64,000 nt of DNA from positions 75,213,836 through 75,277,835 of the forward strand of contig OX419757.1 of assembly GCA_948567375.1 (NCBI GenBank), given 5' to 3'. The translations under genes and the position numbers were made by a program. Shown in pieces: positions 22,331 to 34,869 of this stretch. The DNA is from Lunularia cruciata (taxonomy: Eukaryota > Streptophyta > Marchantiopsida > Lunulariales > Lunulariaceae). Position 1 is the stretch's first letter, and each line of letters starts with the position of its first letter. The notes beneath the pieces were generated by a model, which saw nothing but the letters and a program-made list of their open reading frames with translations, had not been told where the DNA came from and did no database searches.

Positions 22331-24500
22331 ATGGGGCATCTATAATCTTTGGATCAGTCTTTGTAGCCTCTAAAATCTAGGTTCATCTTGACCTCTACAA
22401 CTAGATTTTTGCGGAATATCTTGTCCATTGAAAAGGCTACCTATTGTATGAGGCCACTCAAGAATCTACATCTAACTTGACCAACACACCAGTAGTAGTG
22501 CAGCCTTTTCAGCCTCAACTTTGCAACAAGGATGTTGCATCTTAAAGGGGAGAGGAGGGGGGGGGGGGGTGGGTTTCTAATACCATTAGGTAGAAAAATT
22601 ATCTACGGGTGAAAATTGGCTTGGTAATATCTTTAGAGATATTATACATGATGATCTAAGTAGATCAGATAAAGGAGTCACAAAAAAAGAAATTCCACTA
22701 ACTATAACTTTAGAGCTAATTTTGGAGGTCTAAGAAAAAGTAGCCATGACTTGTTGCACCATTGCAACTCGGGAGTTGGTGAAAGTTGCATAGTCAAAAT
22801 CTAGGCTTCCATACAATGATTGCACTTAAGCAAGAGATAAAAAATCAAGGACTTGAGGAAATTTAATGTGGACATAAAGATTAAGCTCAAGAAAAATATT
22901 TATATGTGAGACATGGAGGAACTCAAATATTTTTTGATGAATAACATTTTGGTATTCTAAGGTCTTTTCACACCCTTACATCTCTTACATCTTACATATA
23001 TTGTAGCCTTAATATGGCACTAAATAATGGCATTTGGCTTTGGCCACTATGTACAACATCTAAAACCATAACCATTCTAAATTTAGAACTGAATATCTAC
23101 AACCTTATTGAGATTTGAGCTTACAAATTTACCTTTTCCTAACCCACTATGGGGTTCATATTGTCTAGTCTATAAAGCTACTTCTTTTGCTACTTGTGCT
23201 TGTTCGCCGTGTGGTCTGTTTCATCCTATTGTCTATTCTCTTCCAAATAGTACAGCAAAACACTCATGGGTCCACAATCTGTGTGCTATACTAGGACTAT
23301 TGGGAATATTTACTCTGGTTTGCACAAGTTGTTAATGAAGAAGCTTGGTGTAATGACCCCTTTTTGGAAAAAAAATTGGTTTAGTTTTATCTTCTTTTCT
23401 TAAGCTTATGCCAAGCAATAATATTGTAAAGACCAACAAGTGGTTTTATACCGCTTGCTTGTGGAGTGGAAGGCAATTTCTTGGGTAAGAAGAATGAGCA
23501 TGAAGGAGGACATGCACACAAAAGAGATGAACTCAAGGGAGGTGAGTTGGAAGTTGGTTCACGCCAAAGGAGTACAAGCCTAGATACCGTCTACAATACC
23601 AACCTTCAGCCCAAAGACCTTCACCCTAGAAGATCTTAAATAAGAGTAAGGTCAAACTAGATGTGGTACCAACATTTTTTTGTTTTTGTGAGGTAAAAGG
23701 TAGAAAGGGATATTAGGAGTAGAAAAGAAGATTAGTTGTAGGAAAGAGGTCGGATTTGGATCCAAATTAAGCAATGCAATTTGGGCCAAGTCATATCAAA
23801 GTGGAACTTGACTTCAGATTCGAGTGAGAATGGTGATCAATCCCAACCAAGGATACCTAGATTGCAAAAAAGAGAGGATAATTAGATCACAAAAAAGAGA
23901 GGATACTTTGCCATGGGGTGAAGACATCCAATCTGATGGTCTTTGACTGCAAGCTTGAGTCAGGCCATACCAACCGAGAAAGGATACCATTTATGAACAC
24001 CTACCTTGTTCAAGCTTATATTCAAAAGTGACAAGAGTGAACATGCATTAGATGTGATTTTCAACAAAGTTTTGATTGAAGAATGATCACAACTTGGAGA
24101 ACTATAAAAGCAAGACTTGGCAGCATGGATTTTGCAGTGTTTAGTCAAATTCATCCTATTAATTTGTGGTCTTGGAAATTGTAGTCAAGTTGTAGGGTGA
24201 GTCATTGGGTTTTTGTGTGGAAAACTGAGTCAAAGAGATCAGGTCAAGATGCTTTGCAAGGGGAGTCACCAAGTTTTTGCAATTTTGATTAGAAAATCCA
24301 GTCATATAGAGGGTAAATATGGAATCCAGGTTTGAAGTCCTTAGCCAACTAAGGGTTACATTCTTGGCTTGGAATTGAAATTTGAGATTTCTAGTGTTCA
24401 TGATTGAAATTACAGCCAACAATTGTGAGGAGGGTCTAATAGAGGAGGAGAAGAGAGGAAATCCTACTTGTGGACAGAAGATGATTGGAGACTTTTTGTT
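22331..24500. other. Repeat-derived DNA without a recognisable gene
   Basis: Low-complexity, stop-rich sequence resembling decayed retrotransposon flanks. A run of 13 G (22,557-22,569) follows CTTAAAGGGGAGAGGA, which looks like a polypurine tract on +. At ~23,347 TGTAATGACCCC resembles a plant LTR start, but no partner copy was found. Around 23,865-23,905 a 24-bp unit (CAAAAAAGAGAGGATA core) is duplicated in tandem. Confidence 0.35.
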
Positions 24501-26640
24501 GAGTAATGATGCAAGAGAATCAATGTGGATTACCCTTCAATCAAAAGTGTGATCCCTCAGAGGAAATGGAGGAGTTGAAGGCATTCTTCAGTGCATTGAG
24601 GGAGAAGAATGATTACAAGGTGGATACTTATGTGGATCCCATAATGCAAGGTACCATTGGAGCTGTAATGGCAATGATGAAGCTGGAACAAACCACTTAC
24701 ATTATGGAGTAATAGGCTATCTTCCATATGATGTTTGCAGGTTTGAGTGTTGATTGGGTGGGCTGTTTTTATCAATGGATGAGGTAGATGGTGTTGTAGT
24801 GGAAGATAGACCTGCCACCACACCACTTCATGCCGTTTGCAGCTCAATTTCATCTTGGGTTGAACTTGCTAATAGCCAAATAATGGTAGTGCCAAAGAAT
24901 GGTAACACATGGTATTACCTTTCCATCTTGACTTAAGACAAGTTGTTGATCCAAGGAAATGTAGTACATGGCAGAAATGTCAGAGAAGAATTAGCACTTC
25001 TCTAGAATAGGACAAGAGAGGGTGATGTCACCTATACTCTCAAAGCCAAAAAAATGCTTCTGACCTAAGGATGTTGTATCCCTAGCCAAGAGAAGGACAA
25101 CAAGAAGACTCAACCTGATCCAAGCTGTTGCAATGGTGGACTTGTCATTGGGAGTGGAAGAAGAAACAGTTGAGTCAAACTCAGAGTCAAAGGACAAGGA
25201 AGAGCTAACACTAAAGAGTCTAGACTTGAGCATGGGTAGCAAAGGCAAACCCAAGGTCCAGCAAGAAATCTTTGAAGGTGAGGATGCTAAATTGGATCAA
25301 GAATTCCACGAAGAGATTGGTTGCATGGAAGGCATCGATGTCCCTTACATGGAGTTGCTAGACAATGACATCCAAGAAGAATGGGAAGAGGAGCTGAGGA
25401 TGGAGTTCCAACAAGGAGCACACTCACATCACAGTAAGAGGCCAAGTCAGGTAGGGCCAGGTGAACAAAAAGAAGTGGGTTCTAAAGGACTCCAAATGGG
25501 AGTAAGGTGATCATGGCTTTGGTCCAAGGTGTAGACAATTGTGTCCAAAGAAGAAGGTGAGTAGAGGACAAGATATTCCAAGGAGTCAAATACTTGTCCA
25601 ATGTGGTATGTTCCTTGTTGGTTTATCTGCAAGAGAGGATGCAAGAGGTGAAAGAAGAGAATCTTGAAGTGAAGACCAAACTACAAATGATGAAGGCAAT
25701 GCACATGGTTACAAAAAATTTGAAGGCAATGTTGACTCAAGCCAAAGTACTTTGGGTTGATGCAATGGTATAGCAATAGATGTTGATGGATCTACAAGGG
25801 AGCTATGACCAGCAAAGTAGGTACTTGGAGTGGCAGAAGGAAGAATTCTTGGAGCAGCAAGAAGAACTAAAAAAGGCAAAAAATGAGCTGGATAGTATGC
25901 AGGCCAATTTTTTCCAACACACTACTCAAATCCAAATGCAAGAACAAAGCATTGCAGAATTAAGATGGGTTGCTATAGAGAACGAGTGGGATTGGCAATT
26001 GGAGATTGTAAGCTAAGCCAAGGAGTAACAACACCTATAAAACCTCCAACAAGCCAAGCTACAAGTATCCAAGGTAGGAGAAAATATGAAGGTGATGGAG
26101 GAGAAGCATTATGTGGAAGTGCAAAAACTTTGCATGTAGTCGAGAGAATTGATAAGTTGATGTGAGGTGATCTCAATGAAGGATCAGATGAGCAATGTTA
26201 CTCGGAATTTCAAAGTGATGCTCAGCATTGGGGCCAAGGTAGAGTTAGAAGAATTGTACTTGCATGAGTTGAAGTTGATGGTACAAAAGACTCATAGAAA
26301 GAAGGCAAAGGATATATACCTGAAAAGCTTATTAATTCACCTTAGGCATCATGTAGATAGGAGATAATATTTGCCTAAGATTGGAATAAGTAATACATGA
26401 TGTAGATAATTCACCACTACTATAAGTGACCAGATAGAAACCCAATCCAAAGTAGCTGAGTGTGTAGGTAGATTTTGCTGAGTTATCCCAGTCATTTGAG
26501 AAAGTTAGAATTATGAAGGAGGATATCACTAGGATATCTATGACTTCAAACGCAGTGACAATTGCTTGAGGTTGGAAGCCACATAAGAGGATTACTTGGA
26601 TTAGATCCAAGTTAGTAGCAGTTATAGACCCAAAGTAGCG
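24501..26640 (+). pseudogene. Coiled-coil ORF of non-autonomous LTR family E, + copy
   Basis: Readable frames on + include an acidic segment (25,133-25,510, rich in Glu/Ser/Asp) and a coiled-coil segment (25,780-26,016: YLEWQKEEFLEQQEELKKAK, then heptad-like Gln/Glu/Leu repeats). An inverted relative lies at 30,650-32,600 with the equivalent YLDYQKEELKRQKVELKK. No RT, integrase or protease is seen, so the family appears non-autonomous. The protein matches no family that I recognise. Stops break both copies. Confidence 0.5.
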
Positions 26641-26644
26641 GTTC

Positions 26645-27403
26645 TGTCAATAGAGTTGCTTCGTATCTGCTTCATATCTGCATAATTGTGATAGTTAAGT
26701 AGTTTAGGTAGTTCTTTTTTAACCTACAAGTGATCTAACTATTTAGAGTAGACATTTGGAGTATTTTGTACTCAATAGTGAGCAAAAGAGGAATAAAGCA
26801 AAGAGCTAATACAATACTTGTCAATTTTTCTTAATTCAAAGTGTCAATTGAATGCCTTTGCTTATGAATGTATGAAGAAATTTGGGTTACAAGTAAAAGA
26901 GTGTCAGATGTTAGATTCTATAACTCGGAATTTCATTCCACATGTTTGATCTTGAGTGGACCATGTTTGAAGCAATGCCTTGAAGGATCTTTGGGAAATG
27001 TAGTGTTATCAATATTTGGAAATCATAGCCACAAACAAGAAGCTAATGCAAAGTCACTTCAAACTGGGAAATTATACCTTTGTTGGAGTGATGGAATACA
27101 ATTCCAAGGTGAAGTCACTTTGTGACAAAGTAGACGTCCTTGTATCAAGTAAATCATAACAACTGATGTAAATTTGGACTAGAGTTGAGAAATTGTGATT
27201 TTGAGTGACAATTATTTGTGGCAAAACCTCTAATGAGTGTTTGCCACCCTCTTCAAGGTGTTTTTTTTTACCCAAGAGCTTAAAGATGTAACCAATAAAG
27301 CTAGTAAGTTACTTTCACTTTTTGAACATTCTTGACCTACATCTCTATAGGAACAAACCCTTACTCATATATTACTGCAAAAGTGATATTTTCTAAGTTG
27401 TCA
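26645..27403 (+). repeat. LTR of family E (+), middle copy
   Basis: It aligns with 28,822-29,572 (+) and 29,799-30,630 (-). Shared phrases include TTTGATCTTGAGTGGA, GCAATGCCTTGA, TCTCTATAGGAAC, CAAAAGTGATATTT and the end TTGTCA. The left edge is approximate, chosen at TGTCAATAG. A tRNA-primer-like site follows at 27,412. It sits downstream of one E coding region and upstream of another internal region, so it may serve two tandem copies. Confidence 0.55.
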
Positions 27404-27411
27404 AATGATTT

Positions 27412-27429
27412 TGGTGCCATTATTGGGGA
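27412..27429 (+). other. Decayed primer-binding site, tRNA-Asp type
   Basis: TGGTGCCATTATTGGGGA lies 8 bp inside the LTR end. The classic Athila-type site, complementary to tRNA-Asp, is TGGCGCCGTTGCCGGGGA. All five differences are C/T or G/A transitions, consistent with deamination decay. Confidence 0.55.
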
Positions 27430-28821
27430 TGCAAACCTTGGGAGTGGGAGAATCCACAGTAGAACCAAATACCAAATGTTGCGCAAATATGAATGTCCAC
27501 ATCAAGAGAGTTTCATCTATGCACTCTCACTTCTTTCATCAAGTGAGAGTGCATAGATGAAACTTGCAACATGAAGAACAAGAACACCAGAAGAACCAAC
27601 TAACTATTAACCAACTAGAGAATAGAGCATTGAATTTGGAACTTCTTCATGATGTATAGATGCCTTGTGACAACTTGAACAATAGAAACAAGAATTTGGT
27701 TGAAGGAATCTATTAATATGTGGTACACACATTTTTCATTTTGGACGAGTTTTAAAGAAGAAATGCCTTGTTGAAACCAAATTGAAACCAAATGGAGAAG
27801 AAATGAGTGGAAACTTGTGTTTTGATCAAGCTCAAGGGAATCAACTTTGTGTTGGAGGAAGAAGGACTACTTCGTGTTAGAGGAAGAGGAAGAAGGAGGT
27901 CAGACGCCATAGGAGGGTTCTTTGTATCAAAATGGAGGTTACAAGTCAAGATTACTACGGGGGCCATATCTCAATGACCACATGTTCAAATCATGCGTGC
28001 TATATCTCGTTGGAAGCATCTTGTTCAAGGCTTTCCTTTGCTACCAAAATCAAAGAGTTTAAAGATTTGTAAAAGAAGTTACAAGTATTTGAAGTTTGGG
28101 AGGAGATGCATAGAGTAGTTGAGTGTCTTCGGGTTGGTGTCGTCGGGTCCATACAACTTTGAACTTATATGAATTTGGATATAAAGACTTCACCTCAAGG
28201 TACAAATGATTCAACTCAAGGTAGTCAAACATTGGATGTGGGAGTCTTCAGGTCAAATATCTGAAGCATTTGAAATAGTTAAGGTAGAGATAGTTATGAT
28301 ACTCATGATTTCAATTTCAATTTTGGTTGAAGATGAGATAGAAATTGAAGGAGAAATAATAATAGTGAAAGAATCTGAAGTGCAAGATCATACAATAAGT
28401 GTCTTTGGGTTAGTTACATGAGCTATTAGGGGAAAGTGGGTTACAATTGAAGGCGTAGATAGTGTACCCATGCTTTCAATTAAAGTTCTTGATGAGTATA
28501 TAGTAGAATTAACAAATAAATTGATAGTAGTTAGATCCAAAGTCAGAGAAGTAAGAGTGCAAGTGTCTTTGGAGTTGTCATTTGAGACATTAGAGAAGAG
28601 TGGGTCGAGAGATTAAGAGATAGAAAGGTTACCCATGACCTCAATTGTAGTTTAGAGTGAAGAAGAAATAGAAATAGTGAAGGATTTGGTAGTTGAAGAT
28701 AGACCCAAAGAAGGAGAAGTAACAGGAAGATCATCGGGTTTGGAAGCCAAAGTTGAAGTTGACATCAGATTGGAGTAATAAGAATTTTGAGATTTCAAGA
28801 GAAAAATACGAAGAGGTGCAT
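27430..28821 (+). pseudogene. Shortened internal region of family E element
   Basis: Between the PBS and the 3' LTR only 1.4 kb remain. Part of it (about 28,200-28,800) reads as acidic Ile/Val/Glu-rich frames (VEDEIEIEGEIIIVKESEV) like the C-terminal end of the E coding region. A polypurine-type stretch AATACGAAGAGGTGCA abuts the LTR. A perfect 23-bp inverted repeat lies at 27,509-27,564. Confidence 0.45.
27509..27564. repeat. Perfect 23-bp inverted repeat
   Basis: AGTTTCATCTATGCACTCTC (plus ACT) and its exact complement are separated by a 10-nt loop TCTTTCATCA. It lies inside a decayed retroelement yet has no mismatches. Confidence 0.8.
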
Positions 28822-29572
28822 TGTCATTTTGGATCTGTAGGTAGGAAGAGTTGTTAGGAAACAATATTTTTGTTAGTAATTGTCAAGTGCTCTACTTATT
28901 AAAAGGAGGCATTTGTAGTGTTATGTTGTTCAATGCTCATAATTTTTGAGAATAGATAAAGTGAAGAGCTGATTTTAGTGCTTATCACTTGAACTTAATT
29001 CCGAGTATCAACTTTGTATTTGTGTTTGTAAGTGTTTGGAGAATTTTGAAGTGCAAGTCAGTGTGCATGTTGGATGTTAGATTCCGTAGCCTTGATCTTC
29101 ATTTTGTGTGTTTTATCTTGAGTGAAATGCAATTGGAGCAATGCCTTGAAAAATTTGAGAGGAATTGTAGTGTTGGTAGTACTTTGTAGTTGTGAGTGCA
29201 ATGTAGTGTTGATGTGAAGCAATTTGATCAAGGAAGTTGTGCCTTCAGTGGAGGAGTGGAACACAATTTTGAGGCATAGTTGTTTTGTAGTGAAGTGCTA
29301 TTTTTGGGAGAGATTGAATCATCACAATAAAGATTGTCTAGAAAGATTTGATGGAGTTTTGATTAAGAGTGACAAATTGTTGTGACGAGACTATGAGTCA
29401 ATGCTTGTTAGACTCTTTTGGGTGTAGTTGCTACTTGAGAGATTTAAGACAAAACCAAGAAGAACTATTTGTTATTGTTTGAATTTATATTTGACCAATT
29501 CTGAATTGTATCTCTGTGGGAGTGAACTTTACTTACATGATTACCACAAAAGTGACGTTTGCCAGGTTGTCA
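28822..29572 (+). repeat. LTR of family E (+), right copy
   Basis: It starts TGTCATTTTGG after a purine-rich tract and ends GTTGTCA. About 750 bp. TATA-like CTCTACTTATTAAAA at ~28,890 corresponds to CTCTACCTATTTAAAG in the minus-strand copy. No clean target-site duplication was found. Confidence 0.55.
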
Positions 29573-29798
29573 CATAATGCCACCTCATCCCAAGATGGAT
29601 GGATGTCAGTGGACAAATGTATTTGTTGAGACATAGTATTTTTCCAAAGACAAAGAAGGGAGCCAATTATTTGAGAGATCTCATTCATCATAAGACTACA
29701 TGAACCTTAATAGAGAAGGAGTACTAATACATCTTACATAATATCCCTTGATTAGTTTGGCAGGACCTTGGAGAAAAATTTGATGACATTGACATCTA

Positions 29799-30630
29799 TG
29801 ACAATCCAACAAGTATCACTTTTGTAGCAATGGGTGAGTAATCTTTTGTTCCCACAAAGATAAAACTCAAAAATGGTCAAATGCATAGTAAAATGTAACA
29901 GTGTAGTTCTTTGTGATTTCATCTTTAGCCTCTTGGGTAAAAACCACACCCAAAAGAGAGTAACAAGCACTCAACATCAATGCTTGTCACAATTTAGTGT
30001 CACTTAGAATCACAATTCATCATTACTTTCCAATTCAATCTCAATTGTGATCATTCAGATGATTTGAAGAAGGCTACTTCACCATGGAATTGCATTCAAC
30101 CCTTCCACTAAAGGTGCAACTTCCTTGTGAAGTTGCACCTTTAGTGGAAGCTTTGCATCAGTCTTTGGCCTGCAATCACAAGTGATAGATACTACCCACA
30201 CTACAATTGTCACAAATCCATCAAGGCCTTGCTTTAGACGCTTTCCACTCAAGATCAAACACACAAAAGGAAATTCAAAACTATAGAATACAACATCTAA
30301 CAAGCTCTAAACTACAATCCAAAATTCTTCACACATACAACAAAAAGCATGGGACTAACACTCAAAATTAAGCAAAATAATGAGTGTTGGTTCAACATGT
30401 TGCTTTACTCAACTTTTGATCAAAATACTAAATACAATACATTGTGAATGGTTGCTTTAAATAGGTAGAGCACTCAATAGTTATAGAAACTACATCTCTA
30501 CTTCTTGCAAATCTCCAAATACAAAGCAACATTCTACCACTTCAAATCTATCACTTTAGATTTGAATCTATTACTATCCTAATCCGATCTAGAAACTTTA
30601 ACTTCAACTTCTTCTCTTGATTTACCCACA
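29799..30630 (-). repeat. LTR of family E, minus-strand copy
   Basis: On the minus strand it starts TGTGGGTAAATC directly after the polypurine tract AGTGTAGGAGGCAT and ends GGATTGTCA at 29,799. It includes a TATA-like CTATTTAAAG and the perfect hairpin at 30,102-30,150. It is the 3' LTR of the coding region to its right. Confidence 0.6.
30102..30150. repeat. Perfect 21-bp inverted repeat
   Basis: CTTCCACTAAAGGTGCAACT(T), loop CCTTGTG, then its exact complement. It lies within the E-family LTR. The + copies show only one arm (GTTGTGCCTTCAGTGGAGG near 29,239), so the second arm arose in this copy. Confidence 0.8.
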
Positions 30631-30644
30631 AATGCCTCCTACAC

Positions 30645-32640
30645 TTTTGGTTCATCTACTATATCTACATCTACTTCTACTATTGTCACATCTTCAGTCT
30701 GAACGGAAATTAACGTCATAATTGTACTAATTGCTTCTTTATTCTTTATTCAAACTGTTTTAGACACCTTTGGTAGCTCATCTGAAGTCACCTACACTCC
30801 GGTCTCAGCTACTTTGGATCAGACTACTCTAGTTTCACTTAGAGTATGTGTGAGATTATTTATATCACTTTAAAATAAGTCTAATCTAATACATAAATTA
30901 TTTCCTACCGCAATCATCTTCCTATTTTCTCTATCTCTAAGACAAATTAACAATGTATTCAACTTTATTCCTTTGCTTTCTTCCTTCTACTTTCCTACAC
31001 AAGTAACTTAAGCTTGTGTAGGTAGGCTTCTTTTAACTTTGCTGTGACCATAGTAGTGAGTATTGCCTTCAGTTGCTCAACAATTTCACTATCTATACCC
31101 AAACCGTCCTTCACTTAGTGTCACTACCTTGGGTCAACTCCTCCTCCAACTTCATACAAAGTACTTACAACTCCTCAACATACTTTGCCTCTGATTTCCT
31201 TCTCTCTACTTCCTCATTAGCAACTTGCACTTCACCTCACTTCACTAAATCATACAACCTCTGTTCTTCTTGCATTCTACTTGTAAGCTCTTTATGCCAA
31301 GCTTGATCTTTCTCCACCATGACTTTTTTGAGTTCATCCAAGGCTTGTTCATGCATTTTGAGTTGATCATTATGATGATTTGATTCTATCTAGGCATAGT
31401 CATAGTTCTTCTACAACTTCTTGAGCTCTACCTTTTGCCTTTTCAATTCCTCCTTCTGGTAGTCTAAGTAGCCACCATGTTGCTTGAAGTTCCTCTGCAA
31501 GTCCTTGAGGTGTTGTTGTTGGATCACCGCATCAACTCAAAGTACTTTTGCTTCCTCTTCCTCTAAGACAACCTCATCTTTAACTACAATATTTCTTCCT
31601 TGAACAACTTCACCAATTGAAGCTTGTTCCTTACTTCTAGAGGGTCCTTCTTTGACTCTAGCATCCTCTTAAGAAAATAAACCAACAAAGGATAAACTAC
31701 ACTTGATAGATAATTTACTCCTTAAAAAGTGTCCTTATTCATTTCTCCTTCATCTTCTACAACTATTATTGGTGCCTGAACCCAAAGTCTTGATCTTCTC
31801 ACCTTTAGGCTGCCATCCTCCAAGCTCTCCTCTCCTTTGGTAGGTTTATTAGGTCTGGCTTGCATAGCCTTGATGAGTCTTTGGGATCATGCTTGCCTTT
31901 GGAACACTATCTTGAGTTTATCATCCTTCTTTGGAATGTTGTCTTTTGGCAAATTTCCATGCAAGGAGTATCTCTTCCTTCCATATGCTTGTTCTCTAAA
32001 TGGAAATCACAATCCAAACCTTTATTACCCTCACCTTTTGCTGGCTATTGTATTGGACTTCAAGTTTTCCCTCACTCTCATTGGTTAACACCTTGCTCTA
32101 TAGAGTCATCTCCTCCTCTAAATCTTCATCACTAGACACTACTCCTTCTTGTTCTTGTTCTTGTTCTTCTTTAGCCCTTGACAAAAATCCACCACTGCTA
32201 CAGCTTGACTTGGGTTCACTCTCTATGTAGCTCTCTTCTTGGTTGGCAACATATGTCCTCGTCTCCTCTTCTTTGATTGAGGAACAATTACCATCAATGT
32301 CTTCTTCCTGCTAGTTTTGGCAAAGTTTTGATCATTCTCTTGAACGTTTGCCATGGACCATTGCTCCTCCTCATCCACATCCTAATGCAAATCTAGATGA
32401 AAATGAGACATTATCTATCTTCTCTCCTCAAGGCCGTGCAAATTCAAACTCAAATAAAAGTGGGCTGCAAAAGGCACAAAATTGTGGGATGGTCAATTCA
32501 TTCTCCACTATACTACTATTTGCCTCATCCTTTGGTAGAAACATCTCACTTTAGGTTAAGGATCCTTGTATTGGGTTCCTCATTTTGATGCAAAGTGTCC
32601 TCACTTTGGGTCTTCCATCCTTCCAAGTCTGATCCAAGTA
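30645..32640 (-). pseudogene. Coiled-coil ORF of family E, minus-strand copy
   Basis: Minus-strand frames give an acidic Ser/Glu segment (about 32,280-32,080: SEPKSSCSSGGFLSRAKEEQ, then a run of EQ) and a coiled coil (about 31,530-31,250: YLDYQKEELKRQKVELKK, HEQALDELKKVMVEKDQAW). It parallels the + copy at 24.5-26.6 kb. Several internal stops are present. The product is probably a Gag-like or structural protein of the retroelement, but this is inference. Confidence 0.5.
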
Positions 32641-32700
32641 TTCATTTCCTCCAATCTAAAGTTTACTTGGGTTAGATTAGATCTCTTACTTTAGATCCAT

Positions 32701-32804
32701 GTTGTGTGTATATAAATCACTACACAACATACATAGCTGTCAACATCACACACTTTAGAAGCACAACTCACACATAAGTCATACATGGAATCTAAAGTGC
32801 CACA
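32701..32804 (-). repeat. Extra partial LTR after the 3' LTR of element A
   Basis: Immediately after the complete LTR, the minus strand starts a second LTR (TGTGGCACTTTAGATTCC) and runs ~104 bp to ACACAAC, where similarity stops. Element B ends with the same partial copy (52,015-52,121), broken at the same LTR position. Confidence 0.65.
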
Positions 32805-33331
32805 ATAATCAGTTTGTTCACACAACTCAAATCACACTCAATCAGATCAGTAGTTGATCTATCACTCAATAATCTGCAAACAACTAGGCACTAATTATAG
32901 TAAAGCTATATCCAATCTAGCTAAGAGAATCTAGGTGATACTCACCGGACTTTGTTCACCATAGTTGGGAACTCAAAAGCTCAACATCAAAGAAGTGGGC
33001 TCTCTAGAGCTGCACTTTGAAGTATACCCCTTGGTTTCCAACCTTAATGGTCCCACTAATGGCACATCCAATGGTGCAAACAGTGCAAGTGATGGTGAGC
33101 CACACCATGTAGTCAATACCCCAAACACAAAATCTGACCATCAATAAGTAGTCTACCAACACTACTGCTCGAGAGTCCAAGCAATCTAGGTGCAATGCTA
33201 CAAATAGAACGTGATAGTTGTTGTGCGTATATACATCACCACAAAACATTCATCACTATCAATAACATAGATCACTATCAACATCACACACTATAGAAAC
33301 ATAAGTCATACATGGACTCAAAAGTGCCACA
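32805..33331 (-). repeat. 3' LTR of element A
   Basis: On the minus strand it starts TGTGGCAC right after the purine tract CTGGGAGGCGAT and ends CTGATTAT, about 527 bp. It aligns along its length with the LTRs of element B (34,870-35,321 and 51,468-52,014): GGTCAGATTTTGTGTTTGGGG, CAAAGTGCAGCTCTAGAG and GATGTTGAGC are shared. Confidence 0.7.
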
Positions 33332-34866
33332 ATCGCCTCCCAGTTGGCAGTTTGGTCACTCTAACTCCAGATAGCCATCTACTCCAAGTATATGGTAAAC
33401 CTTATGGTGGGCAAAAGATCAAGAGGCCAGATGCTATCAAACCCCATCATTAGTTGCCTACCTGCAATCTATACCATATAAAGATGAACTAGCTATAGGT
33501 CAAGTACATCTAGGATATAACCGCTATCCTTGAGGAACCACCATGAGGGGAGGAGTCAAACATGCCATATGCCATCTTCTTGAATAACTATCACACACTA
33601 ACATAGTAACAACTCCATTAGAAGAGCCACATAACATACACCACAAGCATGCATGTACAAGTGCCAAGCTTGGGTCCATAGTACCATCAATGTTTGGGAA
33701 GTAGCATGGCATACAATTGCACACATGATCCTTCCAAACAATACCATCACATCCTTCAAACACAAAGACTCCAGATGGCAAAATCTCATGCACTCTCAAG
33801 ATAGCACGGCCCGTAGAAACATCAAGTGTTGTTGATGTTGTTTATTGTAGATATACATAGTCACTTAGATGAAATTGATAGAATAAGAGTCTATAACCTC
33901 CTCCTTGAATGGTAGCATAGCATAAAGTATCCCTATGCTGAACAATCATTGAAGTTCTCAAAGGCCATTGACATCATTTTCCAAAAGATCTCTACTTATT
34001 GAGAACATGCACTCATTCATATATCTAGATCATCCAAGTCCAACATTACAATAGAATCTTGACAAATGATTGTAGGTAAATTTATATCTCATTCATAGAG
34101 TAGGAAGTAAGGAGAGAAGGATGCTAAGGAGGCTTGCCGGCTGAACCAATAGCCCATGGCCAACTAAGGTAGCTAGAGATCTCAATCTCCCAAGTGGCCT
34201 CTCTACAAACCATACTTTTGCAATCCTCTCTTCACTATCTAAACTACTCTCTCTGCTAAGCTATCTGCCGTAGGGTGATCTCAGGAGGTAGTATGATGAT
34301 CAATCAAATCCTTATCACAAAAGACTTGAAACTCTCCCAAGAAATCTATACCTTGGTCAGTCAAAACCTCAATTGGTGTACCAAAATGACAAGAACCCGG
34401 TCCAAGAACGAGTAAGTCATCCTTTCACTAGATTTGTTAAGAAGTACCACCAACTCAATCCACTTGGAGAAGTGCTCCACCATCACCAAAATGCACCAAT
34501 GATGTCCCATAGTCAATGGTAAAGGTCCAATGAAGTCCAAACTCCAATGATAACCCAACCCCATGATAGGCGATGGGTATAACTATGGCATAGGGCATTG
34601 AATGATGCTCTAACTTGGTCACAAATCACATATTTGGCAATAAACTTATTGTACATTGGTATGCATACTGCACCCCCCATAATAACTTTGGAGTAAGCTA
34701 TATGTACGCTTTATTCCAAATGTTTCAACTCCTCATGAGCATGATAGACCAAGTATGGTCTTTGAGATAGAAGTGATACTATTTTCATTCTATTATCCTC
34801 TCATACATGAAGAAGGTGTTTGCACTCCAATCTGAATTTTTTGGCTCCAATCTGAACTATTTGGCT
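33332..34866 (-). pseudogene. Element A: integrase and 3' internal region (family A/B gypsy)
   Basis: The minus strand reads WSLDFIGPLPLTMGHHW, VMVEHFSKWIEL, then in another frame EVLTDQGIDFLGEFQ and SLAERV. The three integrase catalytic residues (D in LDF, D in TDQG, E in AER) are therefore still readable, though a frameshift and a stop lie between. The element continues to the polypurine tract at 33,332-33,347. To the right the sequence is cut at 34,866 by element B; the missing upstream part resumes at 52,122. A 20-bp tandem duplication (34,825-34,864) lies at the cut. Confidence 0.75.
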
Positions 34867-34869
34867 CAT

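Noticed and set aside
22557..22569. Run of 13 G as a biological signal
   Set aside because: It may extend a polypurine tract, but homopolymer length is error-prone in assemblies, and no LTR partner was found.
23108..23335. 75-residue Cys-rich + frame
   Set aside because: No homology recognised, no splice or promoter context, in repeat-derived DNA.
28899..28920. AAAAGGAGGCATTTGTAGTG as polypurine tract and LTR start
   Set aside because: Alignment with the minus-strand copy shows this lies inside the LTR after the TATA-like site; the start at 28,822 fits better.
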